Source: CAZCDS01 sp964497585 (GTDB lineage Bacteria > Desulfobacterota > Desulfomonilia > Desulfomonilales > Desulfomonilaceae). From it: DNA of 64,000 nucleotides. The notes beneath the pieces are model-generated. The model worked only from the letters and a program-made list of their open reading frames with translations, did no database searches and had not been told where the DNA came from. The DNA is taken from assembly GCA_964497585.1 (NCBI GenBank), contig CAZCDS010000019.1, positions 35,203-99,202 of the forward strand. Reading direction: 5' to 3'. Positions 10,067 through 19,012 of this stretch are shown in pieces; position 1 is the first letter of the stretch; the number at the start of each line of letters is the position of its first letter. Position numbers and translations under genes: made by a program.

Positions 10067-10561
10067 CGTCCAAGCATCCACTGGGCTTTCACGCAGCGCT
10101 TCTTCGACTCGTCAAAAACCTGCGCGGATTCCGGAGAAACCAGTTGTCGCGTGCCCGAAGCACGCGCTACCGTTTGCGTTGTGATATCACAAATGGTCAA
10201 TATTTGTCAACCATTAGCATTCACACCTCCTATTGCAGTTGCGCAAAGCCAACCCCCACCAGCAAGGCCTTAGGCCTCGCTTTCACGAACTGAGGCCAAT
10301 GGGTTTTCGAAGAAATGACGGTGGCCGACCGGGCGCTCAGATTCGCCCCCGCTCCCATTGGCAAAGGGGTGACAGGGTTTTAGGCGTCGAAACAGGCGAG
10401 TTCGTTGGTCCATTCCGGGGATCGGAAAATTGATATCAGCCGGGACGGACGGGACGCGCCCGGTTTGTCTGGCAGTCCTTCGTGCAACCGGGGAAATACG
10501 CGACGTGGCCGGTGTCGCGGTCATTATGTTTCGTTGAGGTCTCAGCCTCGGCTTCGGAGTC
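10067..10561. other. Intergenic region with a perfect 14-bp palindrome at 10179-10192
   Basis: About 495 bases with no supported gene. TTGTGATATCACAA (10179-10192) is a perfect palindrome about 110 bases upstream of the LolA-like start, where a dimeric regulator could act. Its TGTGA half-sites are only 2 bases apart, unlike the 6-base spacing of CRP sites. The regulator is unknown. Confidence 0.4.
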
Positions 10562-10933
10562 TCAAGGGGCAGGCTGTTCCGACAGGATGTGGATCAGAAA
10601 CTCCGGATCTACGGGCTTTTCAAGGTACAGGACTGCACCCCTGCTGAGGCACGCATCTCTGACGGAGGGATTTCCAAACGCCGTCATGACAATGACGCTC
10701 ACGCTGCGGCGATTCTCGCTAACCCAATCGACAACGCCCAAACCGTTCACTCGAGGCATTTTCAGGTCAGTTATCACCACGTCAACTTGTTGCGACTCAA
10801 GGCAAGAAATAGCCTCCTCCCCATCGCCACAGGTAACCACGCTGAATCCGGCCCGAGAGAGACACCGTCCAAGGCCCCAGAGCAGATCGGGATCGTCGTC
10901 CACGAGGAGTATAGAGGTCTTCCTGTCGTTCAT
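10562..10933 (-). CDS. Single-domain response regulator (CheY/NtrC receiver type)
   Basis: A 123-residue protein consisting of one receiver domain. The acidic pocket is VDDDPD (residues 11-16), the predicted phospho-acceptor is D56 in VVITDLKMP, and the conserved Thr and Lys lie in VIVMTAFG and YLEKPVD. No output domain follows, so it would act by protein contact or in a phosphorelay. GGAG stands about ten bases before the ATG; the frame runs further upstream without a site. No histidine kinase lies next to it, so its partner is not evident. The receiver resembles those of NtrC-type regulators more than CheY itself. Confidence 0.85.
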   Translation of the reverse strand: MNDRKTSILLVDDDPDLLWGLGRCLSRAGFSVVTCGDGEEAISCLESQQVDVVITDLKMPRVNGLGVVDWVSENRRSVSVIVMTAFGNPSVRDACLSRGAVLYLEKPVDPEFLIHILSEQPAP

Positions 10934-11423
10934 CGCTTTTTCGCTCCAGCAGGATCGTGGGAAAACCTGTACACAGATTCGACAGCAACGCCCGGCTCGA
11001 TACCTTAGCCAAAGGGCACGGCGATGCAGGTTTCCTCTTGTGACGATCCTTGGCAAGTTGCGTGCCAGGTGCGACATCTTCCCTGCGATTCACGTGTCAC
11101 GTGTGATATCAGGACCTTAAGCTATCCGGATTGACGGAGGCGGCCCTTTTCAACGGGACCTTTCATGTATCTGATGCTGGAATTACACGCTCGGCGATGG
11201 ATAGTACGGCTAAGCAATCGAAATGGTTGTCCTCTTTTGTGGCCGATTTTTGAACAAACGGAGTAAAACTGCGTGAAGCTCACGCAGCCCCAATCCGCCG
11301 CGCGCGGCGGCTCTGGAGTCCACCACCGCACGACCGCGAGCAACGGCCAAGTAGCATCCTACCAACCGCTGAGCCACAGCCGATGTCGGTCTCTGCAATT
11401 CTTCCGAAGACCAGGGAGCGAAG
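10934..11423. other. Intergenic stretch without a supported gene
   Basis: About 490 bases between two minus-strand genes. It contains the response-regulator leader and nothing recognisable as coding. Confidence 0.45.
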
Positions 11424-12428
11424 CTACCTTAGAGGAAGATCTTGGAACGCGGGGAACCCTGCCAGGCTTTTCGCTTCGATCACGGCCCGGATGACGGCCC
11501 GGGCCATACAATCGGCCGCGGAACTACCGATGGCGTTGATGGACTCGGCCTTGGGCTCAGCGAAGAACCCGGCCGCGTCCGGAAGGTCCCGGTGGCCGGT
11601 GGCCAAGCAGAAAATCGTGTCCCCGTCGAACATGGTGTGAGACGGGCGGATGGCCCTTGCCAGTCCATCCTGTGCCATCTGAGCCACCTTTTGGGCCTGT
11701 GCCTTGGTCAGAATCGCGTCGGTGGCGACAACTCCCAGCGTGGTGTTGCGGCCCACCGCAGACTCAGGAGGCTTGGGAAGTTGCACGGCACGGCGGCCGA
11801 CTTCGCCGAATTCTTCGCCAATTTGGAGCCGGATCTCCCAGGGACGCCCCGTCGTAGGGTCCACCACCGATCCGAGTGAGTTCACTGCCACCGCTGCAGC
11901 GACGGCAATACCGCTGTCGAGAACTTGACTCGCCGTGCCCAGCCCCCCCTTGATTCCTCCGGCCACCGCTCCCGTGCCCGCACCCACGGATCCTACCGAA
12001 ACCGGCCCGCCGCTCGCGGTATCGCAGGCTCCCGAGCCCCAGTCAGGGCCGATAGGCGGCACATACGCCTCTCCCCTGCCCAAGTCGAAGAGCACGGCAG
12101 CGGGCACGATGGGGACCACGTGGCCGTCACCGAGAGGGAATCCCCGTGATTTGTCCGCAAGCCATCGCAGCACTCCATCGCCCGCAGCCAAGCCGTAGGA
12201 CGAGCCCCCTGAAAGCACTACAGCCTGAACCTTCTGCACGAGGTTAATCGGGTTCAGGAGGTCCGTCTCCCGGGTGCCGGGAGCGGAACCCCGAACGTCG
12301 ACCCCGGCAACCGCGCCATCCGAACACATGATGACCGTCACACCACTTGCAGCCTTCAGATCGGTGAAGTGGCCCACGAGGATTCCTTGTACATCGGTTA
12401 TGGCGTTGTTCGTACCGGTCACTGCCAT
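11424..12428 (-). CDS. P1 (S58/DmpA) family N-terminal-nucleophile peptidase
   Basis: A 334-residue protein of the P1 aminopeptidase family, which includes DmpA, beta-aminopeptidases (BapA) and ThnT. These are made as precursors that cut themselves to expose the nucleophile. The predicted self-cleavage site is N228-T229 in VGRNTTLGVVATDA, with Thr as nucleophile (ThnT also has Asn-Thr; DmpA has Gly-Ser). Other family marks are ITDVQGILVGH near the start and VVLSGGSSYGL at residues 71-80. There is no signal peptide. The ATG at 12428 follows a perfect AAGGAG at seven bases. It lies 48 bases after the thioesterase gene and is probably its operon partner. The substrate is open: D-amino-acyl, beta-peptide or pantetheine-type amide. 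Confidence 0.85.
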   Translation of the reverse strand: MAVTGTNNAITDVQGILVGHFTDLKAASGVTVIMCSDGAVAGVDVRGSAPGTRETDLLNPINLVQKVQAVVLSGGSSYGLAAGDGVLRWLADKSRGFPLGDGHVVPIVPAAVLFDLGRGEAYVPPIGPDWGSGACDTASGGPVSVGSVGAGTGAVAGGIKGGLGTASQVLDSGIAVAAAVAVNSLGSVVDPTTGRPWEIRLQIGEEFGEVGRRAVQLPKPPESAVGRNTTLGVVATDAILTKAQAQKVAQMAQDGLARAIRPSHTMFDGDTIFCLATGHRDLPDAAGFFAEPKAESINAIGSSAADCMARAVIRAVIEAKSLAGFPAFQDLPLR

Positions 12429-12476
12429 GCGTAGTCTCCTTTAAGGATTAAGGCCCCGCGTTGGCATCGCGCGGCT

Positions 12477-12926
12477 TCATTCAGCGGCGACCAGTTGATC
12501 GAATCGCTCGCGATCCATAAGAAAGTAGTTCCCTGTGGCTCTCGAACAGACCGTGCCGTCCCGGTCGGTGAGTTCTCCGACGAGTCTAACGTTGTTGCCT
12601 TCCTGCGAATCGATGCGACAGCGAACCTCGATTTCACGGTCGACAAAGACCGGCTTAAGGAATTCGATCTGCAACGAGGTCGTCACACCTATCTGGCCGG
12701 TGAGATGGATGGTGGTCCAGCCCATGATTTCGTCGAACATTCCGCTTTGGATGCCCCCGTGGAGCACATCGCCAAATCCCCGGAAGACCGCGGGGGGAAC
12801 CCAGCGGCAGACGAGCTCGTTGGGCTCCATTTCGGTTTCCTGAAAGGTCAACTTTAGTCCTATGGGATTGTCGGCTCCGCAGAAGAAACAGTCCCCTCGT
12901 CCCAGGGGGTTCGGTATCGTTTTCAA
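12477..12926 (-). CDS. PaaI/hotdog-fold acyl-CoA thioesterase-like protein
   Basis: A 149-residue hotdog-fold protein of the PaaI/4HBT type, which hydrolyses acyl-CoA thioesters in the cytoplasm. The core VLHGGIQSGMFDEIMGW (about residues 54-70) matches the family helix carrying HGG and the catalytic acidic residue. The rest, SLQIEFLKPVFVDREIEV, is the standard second half. Its N-terminus has a pair of Cys (CFFCG) typical of a PaaI subgroup. The start is a TTG at 12926 preceded by GGGAG eight bases away; no in-frame ATG fits. The downstream peptidase gene follows after 48 bases, so the two probably act on related acyl or amide compounds. Confidence 0.8.
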   Translation of the reverse strand: MKTIPNPLGRGDCFFCGADNPIGLKLTFQETEMEPNELVCRWVPPAVFRGFGDVLHGGIQSGMFDEIMGWTTIHLTGQIGVTTSLQIEFLKPVFVDREIEVRCRIDSQEGNNVRLVGELTDRDGTVCSRATGNYFLMDRERFDQLVAAE

Positions 12927-13687
12927 CAGCTCAACTCCCTACACCGGACGACATGCGGAAAGGACCTCGGGGACGAGCTTGCCGGCTCCCCAGCCAATTC
13001 ATCCTCCCGCACATCCTCAGTGATTTTCGAAAATATGATGATTACCGCTTCAATGGGCTTCGGTCAAGCCTCCGCTCCGAAAAAGGACGGAAGCCATGGC
13101 GGCCGCTCAGGCTTGCTGTTGCCCGCAACGATATGCGAAGATGCTTGATCCGGAGAAAACCTGCTCCTAGGAAACCAGCTCAACAGAGCTGAATCAGTGG
13201 TCTGAACGGCAGTACGTTGCTCCCGGCGAACAATTCTAATCCGCTTCTCTTTTTTACGCAACGGATCCGAAGCAACGCGCAGGGATTATGTAAAGCGCCG
13301 GCCAACTAGCGCGGGCTGTTCAGTGGTCATGAAGGCAGCTCCACATTCGCGGCCGAGTCAGGATACGCGCCATGAGGTTGCCGAAAACCGTGAACTGGTT
13401 GTTGTCCCGTGGACGGAACTTGTGCTAGAGTAGCGTTATACGGCGGGTTTCGCCCATGGACGGAGCACGTGTTCCACTACCTCAGTTCCAGGTTCGAACG
13501 ACACGACAAGATCGTATTCTTCAAGGGAATCGGGACCGATTAACCAACCTGAAGTCGCCGGACCCCCGATAGGCCGGATAGCGATTTCGGTGCCGGACTG
13601 CCGGCAATTATTCCCGCTAAATTAGGACGCGGGCTGATTGCCGGAAGACTTCTCCATTCCTCATTTCTCAAGCAAAAGGTGGCACGC
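12927..13687. other. Intergenic region with a possible promoter at 13402-13431
   Basis: About 760 bases between divergent genes, with no supported coding frame. TTGTCC (13402-13407) and TAGAGT (13426-13431), 18 bases apart, could drive the zinc-ribbon gene at 13688. The rest is featureless to me. Confidence 0.3.
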
Positions 13688-14545
13688 ATGAATATCCATA
13701 CGGAATGGCAGCCAATTATCTGTCCTGCCTGCAAAGGGAGAGATCTCTCCCTCAGGGAAGTTCGCACGGTTGCGGTCTCCTACCGACAACGCCCGGAAGG
13801 CGCTCCTACAAGCGAACTGCACCGCATCATCCACCAAAGTGAAGAGGGGTGTCTCTACGAGTACGACTCGCGAACGGCGTACCTCGAGGATGTTCAGGCC
13901 CAATGCAATATATGCGGGCTCAAGTGGATGATTCCGGACTGCAAGCGGTTGGAAGACTACCGACCTGTCGAGCCGCCGCCCGCCCGCCCCGCGACCCGCA
14001 AGATACGGGCCAGAGACGTAGCCAGAGATATTACCGGAGGGATGAACGATCCCGATTTGATGGAAAAGTACGACTTGACCGCGAAGCAACTCGAGCTCCT
14101 GCTGCAGCAAATGGTACACAAGGGCGTCCTGACTCAGGAGCAGATCGATGAGCGGCTGAACCTTGCCGAAACGGCTATAACCAGGGCTTTTGACGACACG
14201 CGAAGATCCATCGACGAATTGGACTACGGTGACAAGCCCACTCGAGCCTCGGAGCCGGCCCCTGCACCGCCGCGTGCGGTAACCGCGGCTGGACCGGGAC
14301 CGACTAGGCAGGCGAGAATAAATGTCAATGACTTCGTAGCAGATGTTCTGACCGGCATGTCCGACCTCGAGCTTCTGGCCAAGTACTCTCTGAACCCTAA
14401 ACAACTCCAATTCGTGTTTCAGCGTCTGCTCGATCTGAGCTATGTAACTGTCGCCGAGTTGCAGGACAGAGCTCACATCACTGATACGTCGATAACCAAT
14501 TCTTTTATTGAGGTATACCAGTCACTGAAGGAATTGGAAGACTAG
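13688..14545 (+). CDS. Zinc-ribbon protein with two tandem helical repeats
   Basis: A 285-residue cytoplasmic protein. C12/C15 (CPAC) and C73/C76 (CNIC) form a split four-Cys zinc ribbon. A Pro-rich linker leads to two copies of a roughly 45-residue helical unit: residues about 107-155 (ITGGMNDPDLMEKYDLTAKQ) and about 210-260 (LTGMSDLELLAKYSLNPKQ). The units share the pattern GMsDxeLmxKYxLxxKQLqxxxqxlv. I have seen similar units in deltaproteobacterial proteins of unknown function, and they look like small winged-helix or SHOCT-like modules for DNA or protein contact. ATG 13688 is preferred over GTG 13679 because AAAGGTGG lies six bases before it. The gene is isolated, and no function is assigned. 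Confidence 0.65.
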   Translation: MNIHTEWQPIICPACKGRDLSLREVRTVAVSYRQRPEGAPTSELHRIIHQSEEGCLYEYDSRTAYLEDVQAQCNICGLKWMIPDCKRLEDYRPVEPPPARPATRKIRARDVARDITGGMNDPDLMEKYDLTAKQLELLLQQMVHKGVLTQEQIDERLNLAETAITRAFDDTRRSIDELDYGDKPTRASEPAPAPPRAVTAAGPGPTRQARINVNDFVADVLTGMSDLELLAKYSLNPKQLQFVFQRLLDLSYVTVAELQDRAHITDTSITNSFIEVYQSLKELED

Positions 14546-14692
14546 CAGTTCCGTCGAAGACACCTCAGCCTCGTATTGCCTGGGTCATGGGCAGCATGGA
14601 CAGCCTGTTCCGCCGTGGTCTCACGGCTCAAGAGATACGTGCGTACAGACATGCGTTGGGGTCGCTCAGGCGGTGGCTTCCGTGAAATATGC

Positions 14693-14722
14693 TTGACTCT
14701 CATCGGCAAAAAATGATAGATT
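14693..14722 (+). promoter_or_regulatory. Putative promoter of the outer-membrane-barrel gene
   Basis: TTGACT (14693-14698) and TAGATT (14717-14722) are separated by 18 bases within an A/T-rich patch, 40 bases before the GTG start at 14762. Confidence 0.45.
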
Positions 14723-14761
14723 ATCCAGAATTATCACTGATTTGGACAGGGATATGAGGAA

Positions 14762-15613
14762 GTGGGAAAGGCCCGTCTCTCGCGCTGCTCAATGATTTTC
14801 CTCATCATGGCCGGCACACTCTTTTGGGTGCATGGAGCCGGTTCCAGTGCCGCGGCTCAGAGTCTCCGAGGAATCCTGGACACCCTCTCACCCCTCGTTA
14901 CCATGCCCGCCGTCCAGGGAGAAGTGCAGCTCCGCCCGATCTGGATGAAAGTTGCCTCGGGTCACAACAGCATACCGAGCCTCGGACTGTCCTGGGATCT
15001 GCGGGAGGATTTCGGCCTCGTTGATCCGGCCCTGTTTCTCGATCTGATGTTTCGATTGCAGGTGGGTCGTCTCGGCTTCAGACTTCAGTCCAACATGGCG
15101 GACTTCACCGGAAAGAGGAGATTCATGAACCAGCCGGGCCAACCCACCGGCGGAGCCCGTCTGGAATACTCCGGCATTCGCCTGGGCTGGGACGTGGACA
15201 TACTGAGGTGGGGCAGGTCTCGGGCCGGATTGGATGTGGACTATGATTATTTCCCCGCGCGGTTCACGGAGTCTATCGAGACGCCCGGCGGAGGCAAGAA
15301 GATCCTCGGTAAGGAGGCTCTCACCATCGGCGTTCACGCCGCGTTTGTGCCCGGCTACAATCTCTGGGGGATCTCACCCGTTCTCGAAGTTCGAGCACGC
15401 AGACCCCTGGCCGGCGCCGTAGTCAGCGAAGTAGAGATAGCAGCGGGCCTCATCGGGCCGGAAACCGTGCTGGGCGTGACAGGGATAAGAGGCGGCTTCC
15501 GAAGAACGTCGGTCGGCTTCAAGGCCGATCAGTTTTACAATAACGTAGAGGTGAAAAGCGAGTTTGACGCCACGTTGGAAGGTGTGTTCGGAGAACTGGT
15601 TTACTACTACTGA
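14762..15613 (+). CDS. Predicted outer-membrane beta-barrel protein
   Basis: A 283-residue exported protein. The signal peptide covers about residues 1-33 (MIFLIMAGTLFWVHGAGSSAAAQS). The mature part is built of amphipathic strands such as RLGFRLQSNMADFTG, ARLEYSGIRLGWDVD and RAGLDVDYDYFPARF, and ends in VYYY-like aromatic residues (FGELVYYY). A C-terminal aromatic is the hallmark of BAM-inserted barrels. About 10-12 strands are likely. The start is a GTG with AGGG nine bases upstream; an internal ATG at 14792 would also keep most of the signal peptide. It is a single gene behind the promoter at 14693-14722. Ligand or pore function is unknown. Confidence 0.6.
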   Translation: MGKARLSRCSMIFLIMAGTLFWVHGAGSSAAAQSLRGILDTLSPLVTMPAVQGEVQLRPIWMKVASGHNSIPSLGLSWDLREDFGLVDPALFLDLMFRLQVGRLGFRLQSNMADFTGKRRFMNQPGQPTGGARLEYSGIRLGWDVDILRWGRSRAGLDVDYDYFPARFTESIETPGGGKKILGKEALTIGVHAAFVPGYNLWGISPVLEVRARRPLAGAVVSEVEIAAGLIGPETVLGVTGIRGGFRRTSVGFKADQFYNNVEVKSEFDATLEGVFGELVYYY

Positions 15614-15952
15614 GAAGGGATGACGGTTCCTCGGAACGGACCGCCGGCCTTTATATCGCGGCTCAGACTGTACACACGCAATGCAACCATTGTGCAGTCT
15701 TCCCTCCGACTTGATTTCTGTCCCCATCCTTCACGACTCTCCGAACGGATCAGTTGGAAACCCGCACGGTCGCGTCGAGAAGAGGTCAGCCTTCCAGATG
15801 ACGAAGCCCATTTCGCCATGACAGGCTCCCTTCGGAGTGTACCGTGAAGGAACCTTTATTCCAACATCTTATCTCCCGAATAGTAGAAAAAACCTATAGA
15901 CCTAATGACAACAGTGTGATATTATATCCGAAATATTTTACAGAGTAAAAAC
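15614..15952. other. Intergenic stretch with an A/T-rich 3' end
   Basis: About 340 bases. The last 80 bases are clearly A/T-rich, and TATTAT at 15920-15925 could be a -10 for the small gene at 15953. No clear -35 was found. Confidence 0.35.
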
Positions 15953-16324
15953 ATGCGTCACGTTCTTATTGTCCTATTGCTCCTTTTTCTGATCGCGGCT
16001 GGGCCCGCGAAGGGGATCTCCCAGACCCTGGAGGTTCAGCGGTCCGCTGCCTATGCTACCGGCCTTTTCGAGGAGAACTCGATCCTGGCAAGTCTGCTCA
16101 CGATACCCGATTTGCTGGCAGGGATCTTTCCTGCCTCCGTTGTCATGCTTGGAATCAGTCAGGCTAAGTGGCCGAAGCCTTCAACATGGGCTACGATTCC
16201 CCCCCGCGCGCACCAGGCTTGCAGCCATGTGTGCTTCAGGCAATGGGCAACGCCTCCCTATTTGCATGGCCGCCAGTTCCGGCGCTCTCCTGTAGGACCT
16301 CGGCAGCCGCTCCGTAGGCGCTGA
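15953..16324 (+). CDS. Small exported protein, possibly frameshifted
   Basis: The first 26 residues are a clean signal peptide (MRHVLIVLLLLFLIAAGPAKG) followed by about 45 plausible residues up to ASVVMLGISQ. After that the frame becomes Arg/Pro/His-rich and unlike a real protein. The adjacent +1 frame reads MGYDSPPRAPGLQPCVLQAM over the same stretch, which includes a CCCCCC run near 16200. A frameshift, real or from sequencing, is therefore possible and the true C-terminus is uncertain. The ribosome site is weak. No family is recognised. It is convergent with the ACR3 gene. Confidence 0.35.
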   Translation: MRHVLIVLLLLFLIAAGPAKGISQTLEVQRSAAYATGLFEENSILASLLTIPDLLAGIFPASVVMLGISQAKWPKPSTWATIPPRAHQACSHVCFRQWATPPYLHGRQFRRSPVGPRQPLRRR

Positions 16325-16493
16325 ACGTGGTCACAGCAACTTCCACGCTTTGAGAGGTATGGTCCCGCGGAGGCGCGAGACCCTACCTTACCGACAGGAT
16401 ACTGTTATTGCGGCCTCAGGCTGCGCCTCCTTCGTGATCTTTCATACGAGTGCGCATCGGCCGGCATAAGGGGTTGTACGCAGTGGCACGTGA

Positions 16494-17693
16494 TCAGGCT
16501 CGCTCGTGTGAGGCGAACCAGGGGACGGTGGCAAGACAAATCCTCACCAGGAGCAGCATAACCGGGACCTCGATCAGTACGCCGACCACCGTGGCCAGAG
16601 AGGCGCCCGACGACAGTCCAAAGAGCATCGTCGAAGTAGCGATAGCCACCTCAAAATGATTGGAGGCCCCGATCATCGCGGAAGGTGCGGCATCCTCGTA
16701 CGAAAGCCGCAGGAGCCTGGCTGTACCGTAAGTGAACCAGAAGATAAGATTGGTCTGGATAAATATGGGGATCGCAATCCAGAGTATGGTAAGCGGATTT
16801 GAAAGAATCACCTCACCCTTGAAGGAGAAGAGAAGAATCAGGGTAATAAGGAGCGCGACGATGGTTATCGGGGTGAGAATGTGAAGGAACTCCTGCCTGA
16901 ACCACACCTCACCCTTCGCTCGGATGATGAGTTTCCTGGTAAAATAACCGGCAACCAACGGCAATGCCACATAGATTCCGATCGACAACACGAGCGCTTC
17001 CCATGGGACCGGGAGCCTGCCCACCCCCAGAAGATAACCGCCGAGCGGTCCATATAAAACCAGCATCGTCAAGGAATTGATCGCGACCATGACGAGCGTG
17101 TGCCCGTCATTTCCCCGTGCCAAGAATCCCCAGACCAGCACCATCGCGGTGCACGGAGCAATTCCCAGAAGAATGCAGCCTGCCAGGTAACTTCTCCACA
17201 GCGGGACCTCCAACATTTTGACTCCGTGCACGAGAACAACCGTGCCCACTCCGTGGGACGACCCCACCGGAAGGTTCAACCCGAGCGGCATCTTGACGAG
17301 ATCCGTTGCATTCGGCCCGATAAAGGTCACGAACAGTGTGCCGAGACAGACCAGGGAGATGAGATACATGGTAAAAGGCTTTACGGCCCAGTTGACGAAT
17401 AAGGTTAACAGCACCGGCTTCGCGTTCTTTCCCGCTTTGACCACTTCGCCGAAGTCGATCTTTACCATGATCGGGTACATCATGAAGAAGAGACAAACTG
17501 CGATCGGGATAGAAACCACCGGGGCCTCATTCACGTAGATTGCCAGCCCGTCGAGAAACGACGCAACGCCGGGAGCAAGCTCTCCGATGACGATCCCCGC
17601 GACGATGCAGAGGATGACCCACACGGACAGGTACTTCTCGAACAGCGATAGTCCTTTAGGTTCCTTTGTGATACAGGCTTCAGTTGCAGTCAT
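16494..17693 (-). CDS. acr3: ACR3-family arsenite efflux permease
   Basis: A 399-residue, ten-helix inner-membrane transporter of the ACR3 (BART superfamily) type, exporting arsenite, probably As(OH)3 in exchange for protons. The conserved Cys is C181 in GIAPCTAMVLVW. The second signature, AAPSAMIGASNHFEVAIATS near residues 330-350, carries the essential Glu. Residues 125-165 form an extra loop between helices, which I recall in many anaerobe ACR3 proteins. It is the last gene of the minus-strand metalloid cluster but is separated from the FmdE-like gene by 416 bases, so it may have its own promoter. Known ACR3 function together with the ArsR and permease neighbours supports arsenic resistance. 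Confidence 0.93.
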   Translation of the reverse strand: MTATEACITKEPKGLSLFEKYLSVWVILCIVAGIVIGELAPGVASFLDGLAIYVNEAPVVSIPIAVCLFFMMYPIMVKIDFGEVVKAGKNAKPVLLTLFVNWAVKPFTMYLISLVCLGTLFVTFIGPNATDLVKMPLGLNLPVGSSHGVGTVVLVHGVKMLEVPLWRSYLAGCILLGIAPCTAMVLVWGFLARGNDGHTLVMVAINSLTMLVLYGPLGGYLLGVGRLPVPWEALVLSIGIYVALPLVAGYFTRKLIIRAKGEVWFRQEFLHILTPITIVALLITLILLFSFKGEVILSNPLTILWIAIPIFIQTNLIFWFTYGTARLLRLSYEDAAPSAMIGASNHFEVAIATSTMLFGLSSGASLATVVGVLIEVPVMLLLVRICLATVPWFASHERA

Positions 17694-18109
17694 TGCGAGT
17701 TTCCCTCATTGCTTTCCAGAGTTTCCTGCATCCCTTCAACCGAGGCTCCAATCTCATCCCGGAGTCCACGACAATGCGCTGAAGCCTCTTTCTCGTTTCT
17801 TGTGCGCTTCCCCGACTTCGGGGATCGTCAAATCTCACATAAGTCGGGCTGGTGTTGGGAGGACTAAATGGAAAGAGCCACTGCCCATAACCACAGAGGG
17901 ACCCGAAGCAGTCAAATTTGAGATCCTGCAGGGTGGGAACATGCTTGGTTTGTCGGTCTGAGATTTCCAATCCACTCTCAACAATCGTTCTGACTGTTCC
18001 GATCAATGGGAACCGCAAAGCGGTATGTGACGCGATTTCGCCTTTTAGGTCTTCACATCAGATGTGATACGACAGAACGAAGTCGGAATGCCGGGATGCT
18101 CAGCAAGCT
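17694..18109. other. Intergenic region with a 15-bp palindrome at 18053-18067
   Basis: About 416 bases between the FmdE-like gene and acr3. TCACATCAGATGTGA (18053-18067) is a perfect inverted repeat with a one-base centre. It could be an operator or part of a terminator. A minus-strand frame at 17680-18018 has no ribosome site and no recognisable product. Confidence 0.4.
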
Positions 18110-18895
18110 CTACTGGTGTCTTACGTTCTTGTAATCATTGTCTTTTCTTTTTCCCAGGTCACGACGGACCGGCTCAGGCCATGCGTATCCTTTGATTTCC
18201 TCGACGAGAAAGGATCCGCTCAGCGGTTTCTTGACCAGCCGTCCGGCATATGCCCACTGGAGCTTCCCGAACAGGTCAATGTCCTTTGGGCTGAAGCTTC
18301 CCGACTGAATCTTCTTCATTTGAGCCTTTACTTCTGAGGGATAGATCTCGGGATTCCGCGTCACCTTAACTGTCTCAGCGGTCGAAATGCGCTGGACAAT
18401 GAACCCTCCTCCTTTGAGAGAGCCGTCTATGTAGTGCGAGCCGAATCTTGCCCTGGCACCCGTAAGATAGGAGGCAACATCTCCGCCGCAAGCCGAGTTG
18501 TTCGAGACGATGCGAAGATCGGTTCGGTCGACTATGCCGTCAGCAAAGAGCCTGTCCAGTGCGACTCTGAGAGCACAGGCAGCCTCAACGAGTCCCCCGC
18601 AAAGATGACCGTGGAATTTGATGAAGTCTTCAATGGTTATGCGCTTGGTCTGCGAAGCGTAACGACCATACTTGTGAAGAGTGTCTTTCACCTCAAAGGC
18701 TGGAGCATAGGGGGCTGTCGCGAGCCATTCGGGATAATACCAACTGCGTTCTTGAGCTACGATGGAGCTGTCACCCGTCGCTCTTCCCTGTGCAAACAGG
18801 CCGGCTCCGGCATGCAGAAGAAACAGCGCAAGGCACAGCCAAATCCATGCCACCTGTCGCAACGACACGGCACGTGATATCGAAAAGAATCCCAT
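18110..18895 (-). CDS. Exported FmdE-like metal-binding protein
   Basis: A 261-residue protein with a signal peptide (residues 1-36, hydrophobic core VAWIWLCLALFLLHAGAG) and an FmdE domain. The domain is recognised by FIKFHGHLCGG (H95, H97, C99), followed by AACALRVALDRL and SNNSACGGDV (C136). FmdE domains bind a metal through such His/Cys residues and were first noted beside formylmethanofuran dehydrogenase; the biochemical role of exported forms is unsettled. The start at 18895 was picked for a GAGG just upstream; the frame continues 35 codons further without support. It lies 117 bases after ccdA in the arsenic/thiol operon, so a periplasmic metalloid-binding or redox role is inferred. Confidence 0.7.
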   Translation of the reverse strand: MGFFSISRAVSLRQVAWIWLCLALFLLHAGAGLFAQGRATGDSSIVAQERSWYYPEWLATAPYAPAFEVKDTLHKYGRYASQTKRITIEDFIKFHGHLCGGLVEAACALRVALDRLFADGIVDRTDLRIVSNNSACGGDVASYLTGARARFGSHYIDGSLKGGGFIVQRISTAETVKVTRNPEIYPSEVKAQMKKIQSGSFSPKDIDLFGKLQWAYAGRLVKKPLSGSFLVEEIKGYAWPEPVRRDLGKRKDNDYKNVRHQ

Positions 18896-19012
18896 TGGCA
18901 CCTCGTCGACCGTATTGCGTATCATGTGCAGCGGACTGGAATGCCCTCCGTACAAGCCGTCCTCGGCCTTTGCGCCGGTCTCGGCAACGAGGAGGGCCAT
19001 TATCGCTCAGAC

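Noticed and set aside
10179..10192. CRP binding site
   Set aside because: Half-sites TGTGA and TCACA are separated by 2 rather than 6 bases.
17680..18018. 112-residue minus-strand frame upstream of acr3
   Set aside because: No ribosome site, no domain, and it overlaps the acr3 start region.
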